Assembly (NCBI RefSeq): GCF_003711515.1
Contig: NW_021167081.1
Span: forward strand, 1,414,236 to 1,478,235
Length of the DNA stretch: 64,000 nucleotides
Reading direction: 5' to 3'
From: Sodiomyces alkalinus F11
Lineage: Eukaryota; Ascomycota; Sordariomycetes; Glomerellales; Plectosphaerellaceae
The position numbers were made by a program, and so were the translations under genes. Numbering within the stretch: position 1 is the first letter of the stretch; every line of letters starts with the position of its first letter. The notes below the pieces were generated by a model. It did not search any database and had not been told where the DNA came from. It saw only the letters and a list, made by a program, of their open reading frames with translations. Positions 48,425 to 61,110 of this stretch are shown here, one piece after another.

Positions 48425-51400
48425 GATAACTCCTCCCTGCTGATATATACCTTATTTTTCCCTCGAGAATGATCCAGGTCCGCAAACGGACACTGTCCAG
48501 ATGCTTACCTTATGCTTGGCATAGAGTAATTAGGTGGTACTTGACGTTGACGAGGACGCACTGTGGGTGGATGGCCCAGAGTTTTGCGGCAGGAAAGTAC
48601 CCCTGCACCTTCCGTTGGCCATATCCTCCGCCAGGCTTTCAACCGGGGCTACTGCAGCACGAGGTTTCGAAGATGTCAGTTCTCTTCGTGTTCTTACGAG
48701 GCAACCCGATCCTCCTGACTAGCTTTTCCCGGGCGGGGGAGGTTGGGCGAGTGAGAATTGTCCAAGATAGAAGAGGAGGCCAATTACAAATAACACCGCC
48801 ATTCATGGCGTCCCGTCGCCCCTCACTTTCCATCAGTTGTTTCTCCTACTGCGGGACCCAATCGGTAAATTGATTGTAAAATTAAAATAAAATAAAAAAA
48901 CGCCTGGTCGGGGTCTTGAGATCCAAACTTGGATCGCCGCGCCTAACGAGATCATGTCGCGTCTTTCTCGCGTGTGCCTCCGCTGTGGGTCCCCTATCTT
49001 TGGGGTAAGAAAGGTGCCTTATGTACCTTCCAGGTTATCATCGTGAATGTCAATTCGTACTTCGGTATCCGTACCCTGTAGAATTCAATGCATTGCCTGC
49101 CAAGTGATCGGACATGGCAACGCAAACAAGGAAAGCATGTGGTCACCAGCCTAGCTCCCGACAAGTTTGCGCAAGGTGGTTTTATATGTTGTCAATTGGA
49201 TTTATCTGTCATATTCAGGTTGTTGACCGAACATTATTACTTCGACAGAAGTGCACAAGTTGAACACCCTAAACGAGTCTACGGATCAAAGTCGGCGAGA
49301 TGGGGTGGGCTGGGAGGCCCCGTAACGCCTTTGTCTCGCGTGGTAGTTAATCCTGCGTGCGAGGTTGTAGGCACACACCACCGTACATATTGTGCGGTAC
49401 GGTACCTGACGTAATCTGCGACCATTTCCTTAGCCCCAAGACCGACGGAGCCGAACCGATATCCCGACTTTGGCTGATTAAAAAGCCTAGAGCCTCCAAT
49501 TCGTACTCCGTGCTCCGTACAACGGATACGGATAGGGGGTTCCAACCTCATCGCCCGTCGTGACGACAACCGGTCACGAGGGTGCAAATATCTGAGGACA
49601 CATTTTACTCAGAACTCGGCCAGATAACGACCCCGTCTTCAGTGCTATCCGTTTCGCTCTTTCCCTAGTCGGGAACCCCACGCCGTTTCGTTGCCCCTTC
49701 CTACCGGCACAAGATGGGTCCAGCGCTTGAGCCGTGAGGTTTTCGTCCCCCGCTTCAAATGGAGTTTTCAGGTCACAAATGGAACCAGACCCATTTGGTC
49801 TTGCAAATTTTCATAGCCATTCCACCCGGCTGCGTCACCAACCTCCCCTCCTGGATCTCCACGGAGCCAGTGCAGCTTTAAGTGGTTCTGGTTCTCGTCG
49901 GCGACAAGAAGATGCAACTGCATGCGGCCTTATGCTAAGGAGACTACATAATGACCACGCCCTTGACATCCAATTTACGCGTCACGTACTAAGGCGCGAC
50001 ACGGAACACGACGCTCTGAAGAAGGGGGAAAAGAATCCCTTTGGGGCGTCGCCGTCGCCGCCTGCCCTTCCGCCCCGTCGCCGCCGCCTCCGGCACGGGA
50101 AGAGAGGGGAAGAGGTGGGCGGTGAAAGAAAAAAAAATCGTCAAGGACGTGACACTAGGCGGGGTTGCGGGCTATGCATTGGAATCTCAGAAGCGAGTCG
50201 GATCCATGATAATTAGCTGCGTGCTGCAGCCGTACATGCGTACGAAGTATTAAATCCCCTAACGACTTCACTTACGTTAGTGCATCGAGACGCCAGCGGC
50301 GTGAAGAAGACCGGGGCAGACTTGACCGCGCCAGGCGACCACAAAACATACAGCGTAACTCGGCCAGGAAAAGAGCCTCATCGTCAAATCTGGACTTGGG
50401 TCGGGGACGGACCCACATAGCGGGCCGGCGTCGGTCGGTGGGACGGTGCCGTGGGTTCTTCCGGGAGTACGAATTGGCTTCGAACGAGGCCGGCGATCCC
50501 GCATCGGATTGTCGCTGTTCAGGACGCTGCGTCTCAGAGTGTAATTAATGGCTTCAGATTATGTGTCAATCTCCGACCCAAAGCGCGGTCCAATTCGATT
50601 CCAGATCGGTAGTTCGGATTCAAAGTTATCCAGTCCGAACATGCACGCACTGACCGCTAGAGTTGTGCACTCACGCCCGACTCAAGAACTTTGGCCTCGA
50701 AATAAAGCAAAAAAGTACTCAGTAAAATGCGCAACCCCACGCATATGTATTCATCCGCCCTTGAGAATCCACTCTCGTCGGGGTTTCTACTTTTTTTTCT
50801 ACCATTTCGTGGTCTTGAAGTACGATGAACAATGTTGCTGTTGTTAGCACACTACACGTGTAATGCAACGGCGGTAAGGTCGTGAAAATAGTGGATCGTA
50901 GTGGGACGAGCCGCGACACCACGCCGAGGGTGTGGTACCTACGTGTACTGAAATGGTCTTAGTGCACGTGTCACCGAATGGCCACGGCGTGGCGGAAAGC
51001 AAGGGTCCCTTGCTCCCCCGCGGACACTACCGTCCCGAAGTTTTCCAGAAGTGGGGTTACCCACTCGACAAGTGATGGCAGGTGCCTAGCAATATCGCGT
51101 CTCAGCCACAGCCGCGGAGCGCGATGCGCAACGGTAACATGTGGATCTGCCATTTTCCGCGTCCACAAATCCCTACGCGTTCACATGCAGTGGTGCGGCG
51201 ATCCACTACTGCATAACATAAGCATTATCAGTATGAATATTGTTGCATTTTGTGCGGTGCTCATTTCTCACATTATTACTTCCTACACAGGGAAATTCCG
51301 TCGTCGTATTTCCAGACACCGTCTGTTCACCTCCTTTGACCGTCAAATGTCGAGGATAATAGACCCACCACGGGACAAGTTACGTAGCCATACTAGCCAC

Positions 51401-54400
51401 ATAGGATTACTCATCATTCAATACAGTTTCTTCGCGACACAAAGGCACCACAAGCGAAGCGGGAAAAGGTAGATCGCACGAGATGGCTTCTGTGCTTTAG
51501 AATCGATGCGCAGGTCCTTTCCTGACACTACCAACTCACCATTAACAGTACTCGAAAGTGAGCGTTTCTATGGATACCAATCGTGTCTCTTCGCTCAGTC
51601 GTTCGCTGTTGGCTCCTTTTCTAAGGACAAACTCGTTTCCACGGCCCGTCTGCCGTTTCATTCTGGGTTAGCTTCTACTTATTTCATGGCTGCATGTGCA
51701 TTGACCTCGCAATGAAAGCAGCGACACAAAGGATCGATATTGTAAGGAACTAATAATCTCCCAGAGCGAAATGCGAATCCAACATATTCGACGCATGTCC
51801 GAGCTTTTGCAGCGTGAACTTCGGTTTGTGGCAGAATGAACATATATCGTTGCATTCGGCATCGAACCACATGAATAGAGAGGAACTCGCAATTCAACTC
51901 GGGTTTGACATGGCTGCATGGTGGGCAGCCGTATTGCCATAAATAGCCCCAACCCCCGCTGTGTAATGACAATAAAGCGACCAACTGTGTCGAGTATCGT
52001 CGATTTGGCGACTTCTTTTCGCATGCGTCGAAACGTCCGACTTATCACGAAACGAGCACGGATAATTACCTCCAACACAGGGCCCCTGAGATACATACCA
52101 TCAGGTCGATAGCATTCTTCATTCGACTGTAGCCCGTCCACGCAGCGTTGGGGGCGGGAAACAAACGATGCGCTCTCATAGGCCCACGTTAGCTTAGCGG
52201 CTGGAACTCATTGCGCGAATGTCCTTCGTAAGGCCAGGGTATCGCCGTATCGGACAGTCAGTCCACTGCCAGCTGGCCCCTTAATTACTGGGTGCAGCGA
52301 CCGGGTACGCATAATTATAGCGAGTGTGTGCTGCAATCAAGCGGCTTCAGGGGCTGGCTGGACCACTCGAAGGTTGGCTTCGGGTCGAGATCTACAGTGT
52401 ACGAAGAACTCGCAAGAGACCCTAACTTCCCGTCCAATCGGGGAGCTCATCAGCCGTGTGTCTGACTGAGCTGATAGACGCGAAACGCCAACAAACAAAA
52501 TAGCCCGCCCCCAATCAATCCCATCGTGCGCATCAGCTAACATTAACCCTGCCGATCTACTCCCCTTTCGCCCAGTTAAGATAAGCCAGCCGAAGCCGAG
52601 CAAAGCTCTTCAGCCAATCTGGGACATGAAGTCCAGTTCGTCGAAGAGGCTTCTGAGTTCTGCGACAAATGTACTCCGTACACGGCGCGACCTCATGAAC
52701 ACATGGCCCTTGCAGCGATGCCATTATTAGTGCACGGTTAACTCAAGCCACTCGCTGAACAGCACCAAGCACAATGACGTCCCGCTGTAGTGTTCGTCTG
52801 GGCTTACCACGAAGAAGACGAAGAAGACGAAGAATGACCACATGCAACAAATTGTCTCCTGCGATGGATCCCACAAAGGCTCTTCAGAAACTTGCAAGGA
52901 TCCATGGTCACGAGGCAAAAGGCCATGGCGCAACGCCGACGCAGATTACTTCGGACTTCGTATTGGTGGACTGTGGGCTCTCTTGTCGCCCCGGCTCTTC
53001 GAAGAAATGCGTGTTCCCGGGAACATGGCGACCTGCATTGTCCATCGCCGCATTTGCTTCCCGCCCCCCTGGCCTCCCGGCGGATATCCTCCTGGCTCCT
53101 CCTCTCCGCCGTCGGGGCTATTGAGATTCTCGTGTTGCATAACGAGCCTTTGCGGAGATGGCTGACGACATGCAATTGCATGGGGCAGATCCAGCCCTGT
53201 GAACCTGTTGAACCTGTGTACTAGTCGCCTATCCATCCGTAGCCGCTACGCTCCTTGGATTCTCGCCATCGGCGAGAGGTACGGGGCCCCTCGCTTTTGG
53301 CCTTTATTCGGATTCGCAGAACGGAGTTGCCTTCTTTATATCCGTGCTCAGATACGCAGGCAATTCGCAATTCGTACCTGATATCCAATTGGCCAGCAAC
53401 GAACAAACCGAGTTCCTCCTGCTGAACGGCTGAAGGATGCGCCGGGGGTGGGGGTAGTCTACGATTGTCTCGTGGGAGCTTGGCTATCTCCCGTTTTGGG
53501 ACCCTTTATTTCGGCTCATCCCTGGTTTAATATCGTTGACCGAAGAAACAAAACCTTTTAATTTCTGCTCATTGCCGAAGAAACCTTGCACTGCACTTCG
53601 TCACGCCTGGGTCGTTCGCGTGGGTTTCTACATATTTCCCCGCTGAAGTGATGAACCAGGCAAACGATCGTCGATTGTAATCTGAAGAAGCAAACCGACG
53701 CTTCGTTCAGAGTGAAGACTCAGCGGCATCGCGGGAGACTTCGGGGACTTCAATTGATGAGTTTAATCTTGGGCTCGGCGACCCTATCAAACGGCTCCGC
53801 CTCTCAGGTTCGCGCGGAACACGCGACAAAGGAAGACAGCCACACACACGCCATTCCCTAATAGGGCATTCACTGGAGATGACACGGTGTAACGATAGAA
53901 GCAGACGTTGGGCGTTCCCTTATTACGAAATGAAAGATCCGGCTTTGACGGCTCCGACAACGCCTGGAGCCTCCAGTCCCAGGTCTCGGCGGGATATCAC
54001 ATTCCCTCACCTGTTGCCATTCAATCATTGTTGTCTCGAGACTCCTAACATCTATCTCAATGAAGCGCAGCGCATCCTGAGAGGGTGACCACAACCCATC
54101 GGGCAAGACTATGCAGAATACGTTTTGTACCTTGCATTATCTATCGTACAGTAAGGTTAAGGTTCCGCCCGGTCCAGGAGAAAAAGAAAAACAAAACGCC
54201 ACATGGAGCCGTTTTCAGCTCACCGGTCGCCAAGTTTTAACAGAGCCAAGCCCTATCCGTTAAGCTTATCTGCCGTTATTGGCCATGATGGTGGTGCGCC
54301 CCAAATTGTCTACCCACGAATAAGACTCGACAGACAGAGCACGCAATGGCGAGGACTTTACCCAACCAGGTATTGAATGCGCGACAAGCACCCGGAATGG

Positions 54401-55480
54401 ATGAAGATGAAACCAAGGAGGCGGCCTCTCTTCACTGCAACTCTACACTAGGTACGTTGTAATTATGTAGCTGGATTATGTACAGCAGTTGCTGCAGGTC
54501 ACCCACGTCGCGTCCCCGGCCTGCAGCTCCAAGACCGCGCCAATCCTACCTCGGACCCAACAATGAGGCATGCTTGGTAATTAGGCGAGGAGAGCTTTCG
54601 TAGGTATGAGGTCAGAATAGTGGGCGCCCCCGGGCTTTTCATTGCCGGCCGTTGGAACGAAGCAAGGCCCAGGCCAATGAAACGAACCATCGATCGCGCG
54701 AATGCTGCCCCCCCTTCTGCATGCCATGACCATGTCGGTGATACCGAACACTTTTGTTTTTGGGGTTTCTTGGTTTCTTTGAAAAAGTCGGCAGGCTGGT
54801 AAGGAGACCAGAGCATTATGCAGGCAAAACAAGGTTTTGTCAACTTTCCGGGCCTGTTTCTCCTGTTCTTCCAAGGCCCAATGAAGAGAAGGAGGGAGAG
54901 ATGTGAGTTTTGTTGATCGTTCTGAATTCTCCCGGCCCCACGCCCTCGGAAACAGATCGCGTCGGAGCGAGGCTGGGGGGGGCCCCCGACCAAGCCATCG
55001 GAGGTTTCTCGTCCTGGATGGCGATCCAACTTGAGGCTTGGTTCTTTTTCCTTGCCAGGAGGAAGTTGGCACATGGGAAACGTTAGACTCTCCTTTCCGC
55101 CGCAGTGGCTGTAAACGGCACATGGTATTCTGAACAATCTCCATCTCCTTTCCCACTTGGGTAGGTGGTAGTTGTTACGTGTTTCGTTCCTTGCCGATCG
55201 GAGCGTCTGCAGTCGAGCTGGCGATCATGGTTCGCTCGATCTCTCGCCCGCACCACATGTGTTACCCAATTTAACCACTTGTTCCTTATCCTCTCGATGC
55301 TTTAGCCGACAGACAATCAGTCAGTACGCGACACGCCCATCGCTATTCGGTTTACCAATGAGCGGTGCCAATGAAAGAAGGCGGAATACTGGTACCATGT
55401 TTTCTTCTGTTCCTGGGATGCAGGATCGTCGGAGGGGAACTACATTGGCGCCAGACTTGATTTATGCGGATCCCACTCGA

Positions 55481-55497
55481 GGGGGGGGGGGGGGGGG
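55481..55497. repeat. G17 homopolymer
   Basis: Seventeen consecutive G in non-coding sequence, 40 bp before the 14-bp tandem repeat. Confidence 0.9.
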
Positions 55498-55536
55498 TCG
55501 CTTTCCTCCACAAGCTGCTCCGGCTTCAACTCCTGC

Positions 55537-55570
55537 AGATGACCTTTGCCAGATGACCTTTGCCAGATGA
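55537..55570. repeat. 14-bp tandem repeat, 2.4 copies
   Basis: AGATGACCTTTGCC occurs twice back to back and then a third partial copy (AGATGA). It lies in the gene-poor region, with no gene associated. Confidence 0.9.
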
Positions 55571-57023
55571 GTAATCCCTTGAGAGTTGGGAACCAACCAC
55601 ACACATGTCCCTCAGTATTCCGGTGTGACAACCGGACACCAAGCCTGAGCTCAGGGGCCGCCAGATGCTCATCCTCTCTACGTGCCAACAGCGAGTCAAG
55701 ACAGGTCGCAGGCTGGGTTTGCTGGCATGAATTTCACGATCAGGTCTGGGATGCCTTTGACCCATGTGCCTCGGTTGTGACATGGAGATGCACCGCACCA
55801 CTCTCGCCCCATCATGGCTTCTTTTGTCCAGCATTCAACCGTGTAGCAATCCCCGATCTCCTAGGCAGGCCTGAAGCGAGCCTTTTTTTTCGGCATTTGT
55901 GCTGTTATTTTCCACGGTATAGGATTCTGAAAGTATCCATGTAGGCGAAGTAGCATATTATGTTCGCATACAGAGAAGCCAGGCGAGGTACCATTGATCG
56001 AGACAGTGCCGCCAGATGGCCGAGCTAGCGGTAGATGGAGGGCTGACAACATCCAAAGACAGGAAAGGGCCTGAGGATGCCGGTGGAGAGCTCGACTCCG
56101 GAAGAGTTGAAACAAGCCATCCATCCAGACGCGATTCTCGTTATCCCGCAGGAGCCTCTTGGCCCCGTTCCCGACGTCTGATGCAGAGTCCAGGGCTGGC
56201 CCTCATGGACGTTTTGGAGAAGAAGAGACAATTTGAAGCCATGCCGACTCATAAGCCCCTGCTGCTTGTGAGAACCGCGGTGGTGGAAGCATGAGGCCCT
56301 TTCTTCCGTCCTCGACAACAAGGGATCGCCGAGGCGCGCCGCCAGAAACGACCGGAAAAACGACGAGCCGTGCTGTAGACTGCAACAAGTACGATCAGGC
56401 AGTGGAAAGGCAAACCAAAACATCCCGGCTTTGGTCTGGTTTGTCAGGTCACGTTAGTACTTTATTTTAGGGAGTTGGGAGTCCGTCCACCAACCGGAGC
56501 AACAAAGGTAAATCGAACTCGTCACGATGGTTGCGGCTGGTGAAGCAGACAGATATCAAGACGATATTGTGCCAGTGCCAGTGCCAATTTTCATCTCTTA
56601 TACAATCGTATTGCTCGGTTAAAGACATATTGTTCCCAAAATAAATCGTCGGATGTTCCCGGATGGGTTGATGGAAGGACAAAACGACACCGAACTTGAA
56701 GCTGCACATACCGTGTATATCTGGTGGACATTTTCCCTTTTTGGGTAGCTGACTAATATCTTGGTAATTGATATCCTTGGACATTCGGAGCCGAAACTTT
56801 CGGCTCCAGCCGTCGGGGTCGCGGACAAGTTAAAGACCCCGACAGAAGCCCTTTTTTTTGCCTTGGGGTTGGTAGGGGGAAATTCTTCCCAGGCGATGGT
56901 CGCCCTCTTGGCTTTGACGCCACATCAGACCTTCCTAGCATCAAAAAGACAAGCATGCCAAGTACTTGACGGCAGGAGGCACGAGGACGACCATCTCGCT
57001 CTTTCCCTTTCCGACAAGAGAGC

Positions 57024-58889
57024 ATGGCCGACCGGGAACAACATCAGCAACTTGCTGGTGCTGCTGCTGGTGGTGCCGACGCTGACGCCGACGCTGACGC
57101 TGGCAAAGGCCAACACACGATGTTGAGATCCGATCGCGACCTCGAGGCTGCCACGACAGAATCGCAGCCACAGACCGACCTGGAGAAAAACATCGACAAT
57201 TCAACAGGCGACGTCGACTCTGGTGCGTCTACAGATTCCAAAGTGGACCGCGATCCGAATGTCGTCGCCTGGGATGGACCCGATGACCCGGAGAATCCTC
57301 TCAACTGGCCAGAGAGCCGTAAATGGCTCGGACTTGGCCTCATCTCAGCCATGACTCTTGTGACGTGAGTGAAACTGGACATGTCCAACTCATGATGCCT
57401 CGACTGGACAAACGGTTGCTGACCTCTGCGATACAGGCCACTGGTGAGCAGAGAACTCATCCGATCTTTGACCGTCTTCCTCGTGAGATCCAGAGCCCGT
57501 CAAAGCTAATGGGTTTTGGTACCGCCTAGGGCTCCTCGATGTTCGCGCCAGGCATTCCCGGCATCATGGTCGAGTTTGGTGAGAGTTCTGCGACAGTCGC
57601 CACCTTTGTGGTCTCGGTGTACGTTCTCGGCTTCGCATTTGGTCCTCTTGTCGTCGCCCCTCTGAGTGAGACATACGGCCGGGCACCTCTCTACCGCTGG
57701 GGCAACGTTCTTTTCGTGGTCTTCTCCGTGGCCACCGCCCTTTCGCGGAACATGGACATGATGATGGCCTTCCGCTTCCTCATGGGCCTCGCCGGCTCCG
57801 TCCCCCTCACCATCGGAAGCGGCAGCATCGCCGATATGATGCCGATCGAGAAGAGAGGACGGGCCATGGCGGTATGGGCTCTTGGCCCCCTCATCGGCCC
57901 TTGCGTCGGTCCCGTTGCGGGTGGTTATCTCATCCAGGCTGCCGGTTGGGAATGGGTGTACTGGCTGGTTGCTATTCTTGTGCGTTCTCGTTTTCCCTCT
58001 TGTAAAGATGGCAGACCCAAAGTCCACTGACGATTTGCATGGTCCCCCCCACATCAAATAGGCCGGCATCTTCATCCCCCCCTCCTTCTTCCTCATGCGG
58101 GAGACCTACCATCCCGTCCTCCTTCAGAGGAAAACCAACCGCCTCCGCAACGAAACCGGCAACACCGAGCTCCGCAGCGCACTCGCTTCCAAGGAGACAC
58201 CGGCGGAAAGGTGGAAGAACGCCATCCTCCGGCCGCTCAAGCTTCTCGTCTTCACCCCCGTCATCACGCTCATGGCGCTCTACGTCGCCATCGTGTACGG
58301 CATCATGTACCTTCTCCTCACCACCTTCTCGTTCGTCTACGCACAACAGTACGGCTTCGACGAGGGCACAGTCGGCCTCACCTTCCTCCCGGCCGGCATC
58401 GGCATGATGATCGGCGTGGTGCTCTTCGGGGGGTTCACCGACTTCCTCGTCAAGCGCAAGCAGGCGCAGGGCGCCGAGCTCAAGCCCGAGGTGAGGCTGA
58501 CGCCGGCGCTCGCCATGCCCTGCGCCGTGGCGCTGCCCTTGGGACTCTTTTTGTACGGCTGGACCACGCACTACGCCGTGCACTGGGTCGTGCCCATGGT
58601 GGGCGTGGTGATTTTCAGCTGCGGCCTCATGGGCGTCATGATGTGCGTCCAGAACTACCTCCTCGACGCGTTCCCGCAGTACGCCGCCTCGGTCACGGCC
58701 GCCCTGGCTGTCCTCCGGTCCCTCGCTGGTGCGCTGCTGCCCCTTGGCGGTTTGGAGATGTACAACGACCTCGGCCTCGGGTGGGGGAACAGTCTCCTGG
58801 GCTTCATCTCCGCTGCTATGATTCCTCTTCCCCTCTTGTTCTTCGTGTTCGGCGAGCGCATTCGGGGACGCACGAAGCTCAGGGTATAA
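57024..58889 (+). CDS. Major facilitator superfamily transporter (DHA1 drug:H+ antiporter type)
   Basis: Four coding exons: 57024..57364, 57437..57443, 57530..57979, 58062..58889; 541 residues. Exon 2 is a 7-nt microexon (GCCACTG); with it the first loop reads TLVTPLGSSMFAPG, the family consensus, and without it the frame is lost. The soluble N-terminus (about 1-90) is Ala/Asp-rich and ends in the typical DPENPLNWPESRKW just before the first helix. Twelve transmembrane helices are expected. The motif-A-like loop is PLSETYGRAPLYRWG, and GPLIGPCVGPVAGGY in helix 5 is the antiporter motif C. Plasma-membrane efflux of toxic compounds or metabolites driven by proton exchange is the family role; the substrate is not determined. 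The long distance to the P450 and reductase genes argues against a shared cluster. Confidence 0.92.
57437..57443 (+). other. 7-nt microexon of the MFS gene
   Basis: Flanked by ATACAG upstream and GTGAGC downstream. It completes a Thr codon and adds Pro-Leu, linking exon 1 (phase 2) to exon 3 (phase 0). Confidence 0.8.
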
Positions 58890-59760
58890 TCACTGGGGGG
58901 GGGGGGCTTCGCTTACAATTTTTTTTTAATTGCACTTGTATAAATAGACTTTGGGACATGTAAACAAGGTACGTTAGACAGTGGACAATAGAGGTACAGA
59001 ACAGAGACATGAAATAATAATTCTAGAGTTACCAACTCGACTGATGAGTCTGCTGGTCGCAATGGTAAGCTTGGAAAGGAGATTCTCGCCTCTGGGGACC
59101 CCCAAATTTCAATTACCCCGTATATTATTGCTGTGTCACACTCGTGGGGGAGTACCGTAGCGCGGGATGCACGCGGGATGACAGGCGGGATAGGGTTCTA
59201 TTAGGCCAAGCCCAGTCTCTCAACGCCGCCCTAAAATGGTACTAGCGCTTCACGATAGTCCAGGTGACAGGGCCCACTGTCCGCTCACCGACCGGCTGGG
59301 TACGTTGTACCTCACACTAGTCCACCATCCACCATCCACCTTATTACCCTTGTTACTTCATGTCCTCCTGACAGGACTAGCTTTTCCTTCCCTTCCATAA
59401 TTACTTCATTTCCAGCGCAACACTTTTTCTTGCTTCGTCTGTATCCAGCTTTCCATCATCGTTTCCTTTTTTTCTTCTTCTTTTTTTTCTTGGTGTTTTA
59501 TGCTGTTCTGAAGCCAATATTCAAAGACGTCATCTCTTACCGTATCCCTGTTCCCCCAAGACCAACTGATCGGCCGTCTCTGATACGGGAATTCCGCGAC
59601 GCGAGATATCGGTCAAAACTTCATCCTCGATCCAATTTTTTTTGGCCTTTCTCATCGCTCACTCGAGACTCGTCAGAAGAGGATCATTCCTTTAGCCTCT
59701 ACCGTTGTATACTCACTTCTCCTCACCGCCAACACATCAACCATAGACTAATCCGTCATC
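58890..59760. other. Intergenic region
   Basis: 3' end of the MFS gene and leader of SYM1; pyrimidine-rich (TTTCTTCTTCTTTTT) before 59761. An open frame from 59430 is leader sequence running into the SYM1 intron. No separate gene. Confidence 0.6.
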
Positions 59761-60441
59761 ATGCTCGGCTGGTAATTACTGCGACCTGTCTCTCATGTCT
59801 TGTATTGTGTCCATTGACTGATGGCTCATCCTATCTTGTCAGGTACCAAGCACGTCTGGCTGCGCGGCCTCTGCTCACACAGAGTATCACCACAGCCGTT
59901 CTCTTCGCAACGGGCGACACCATCGCCCAGCAGGCCGTGGAGAAACGCGGCGCGAAGAACCATGACATGGCCCGTACCGGCCGCATGGCCCTCTACGGCG
60001 GAAGTGCGTTGCCCATTCCCATAAAGAATACCGCATCCAAACGTGCGACAAAACGACGCAAAGAAAAAACGGAATTGCTAATTCGTCCATCGTCTAGCCA
60101 TCTTCGGCCCCGCGGCCACGACCTGGTTCAAGTTCCTCGCCCGCAACGTGGTCATGAAGAACAAGACGGCCGAGACGGCGGCCCGCGTGGCCTGCGACCA
60201 GCTCATCTTCGCCCCGACCTTCATCGGCGTCTTCCTCTCGTCCATGGCCGTCCTGGAGGGCACCAGCCCGCGCGAGAAGCTCGACAAGAGCTACGCATCG
60301 GCGCTCAAGACCAACTACTTCATCTGGCCCGCCGTGCAGGGCATCAATTTCACCTTTGTCCCGCTTCAGCACCGCGTCCTCTTTGTCAATGTTATTAGCA
60401 TTGGCTGGAACTGTTACTTGAGCTACCTCAACAGTTCATGA
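59761..60441 (+). CDS. SYM1: Mpv17/PMP22-family inner-membrane protein Sym1
   Basis: Three exons, 59761..59771, 59843..60003, 60098..60441, 171 residues. The first coding exon is 11 nt (MLG plus two bases of Trp). Splicing produces [20 protein letters not shown], the standard Sym1 N-terminus. Features in order: [19 protein letters not shown] (first membrane segment and the conserved GD.IAQ), [35 protein letters not shown], then the signature [26 protein letters not shown] and a final [10 protein letters not shown]. Four membrane helices, mitochondrial inner membrane. Family members form channels and are needed for growth on ethanol at high temperature in yeast and for mtDNA maintenance in animals. 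Length is normal. Confidence 0.95.
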
Positions 60442-61110
60442 GGGAGTAGTTGCTCTCCCTCCCTCCCTCTCTCTTTGGTTCTTTGGGCGAGTAGCGTGCT
60501 ACTGGGTCACTCTCAACTTTTCCTACGTTCACCGGTTACTGGTTCGGCATTTGCAATACATAGATCGGTCCATAGTGGCTAGCACCGCACGGCACACTGG
60601 GGAGCAGGCATGGCATGGCATGACATAGCACGCATGCATGATAGGTCTAGATCTTGCGTTTCTTTTTTGTGTTACCAATGGCACTATTTTCTTTTTTTCT
60701 TTTTCATATCGACATTATGTGCCTGTCTTTCGAGTAAACACCGCTATTTGATTGGCATCCCTTCTTCCTCTTTGGCTGCACATTGTGCTTCCTAGCATGT
60801 CAGTGGAATCAAAGAAATGCCCGACCTCGGTGCGTTGTCCGAGAGTATATGAAATCCTGAGACGGGTGATGGGAAACAGGAGCTGCCAGTAGTCGATTTA
60901 TTCGCATCTGGATAAGGTAGGAAGACTGTCGGACTAAAGTTACCTAGGTCATTGTTCCTGGCAGCCGATCTTTCCACGTTTCCCCGCAGTATGAGGGGTC
61001 TTTAACCTTGTGTGGTCAATACATAACTTACCTTACACCAATAAGTCAAGTATGTGTAGACGAAACGGCAGGGTAGCCTCCTCCTCCTCCTTCACCTCCA
61101 CCCTTCTAAC
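60442..61110. other. Intergenic region
   Basis: About 0.67 kb with the SYM1 3' end and the leader of the dioxygenase gene (CTCCTCCTCC tract just before its ATG). No gene seen. Confidence 0.6.

Larger units (their letters stand above)
42239..57023. other. Gene-poor 14.8-kb region
   Basis: The first about 2 kb is probably the promoter and leader of the cyclin; it is purine-rich (43880-43995). Beyond that I find no open frame with recognisable protein features, no intact transposase or reverse transcriptase, and no terminal repeats. What it does contain: many TTCGTACGAA/GTACGAAGTAC palindromes (44121-44150, near 46341, 47035, 47690, 50235), CCTAAGGTACC-type elements (44160, 45710, 45983), a T26 run, a G17 run and a 14-bp tandem repeat. 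Base composition is moderate, not the strong AT bias of RIP-mutated repeats. Confidence 0.5.

Noticed and set aside
50978..52141. Two frames of about 160 codons
   Set aside because: Composition looks random, and overlapping frames of similar length exist on both strands.
54499..55137. 212-codon minus-strand frame
   Set aside because: No conserved pattern; overlapped by an equally long alternative frame.
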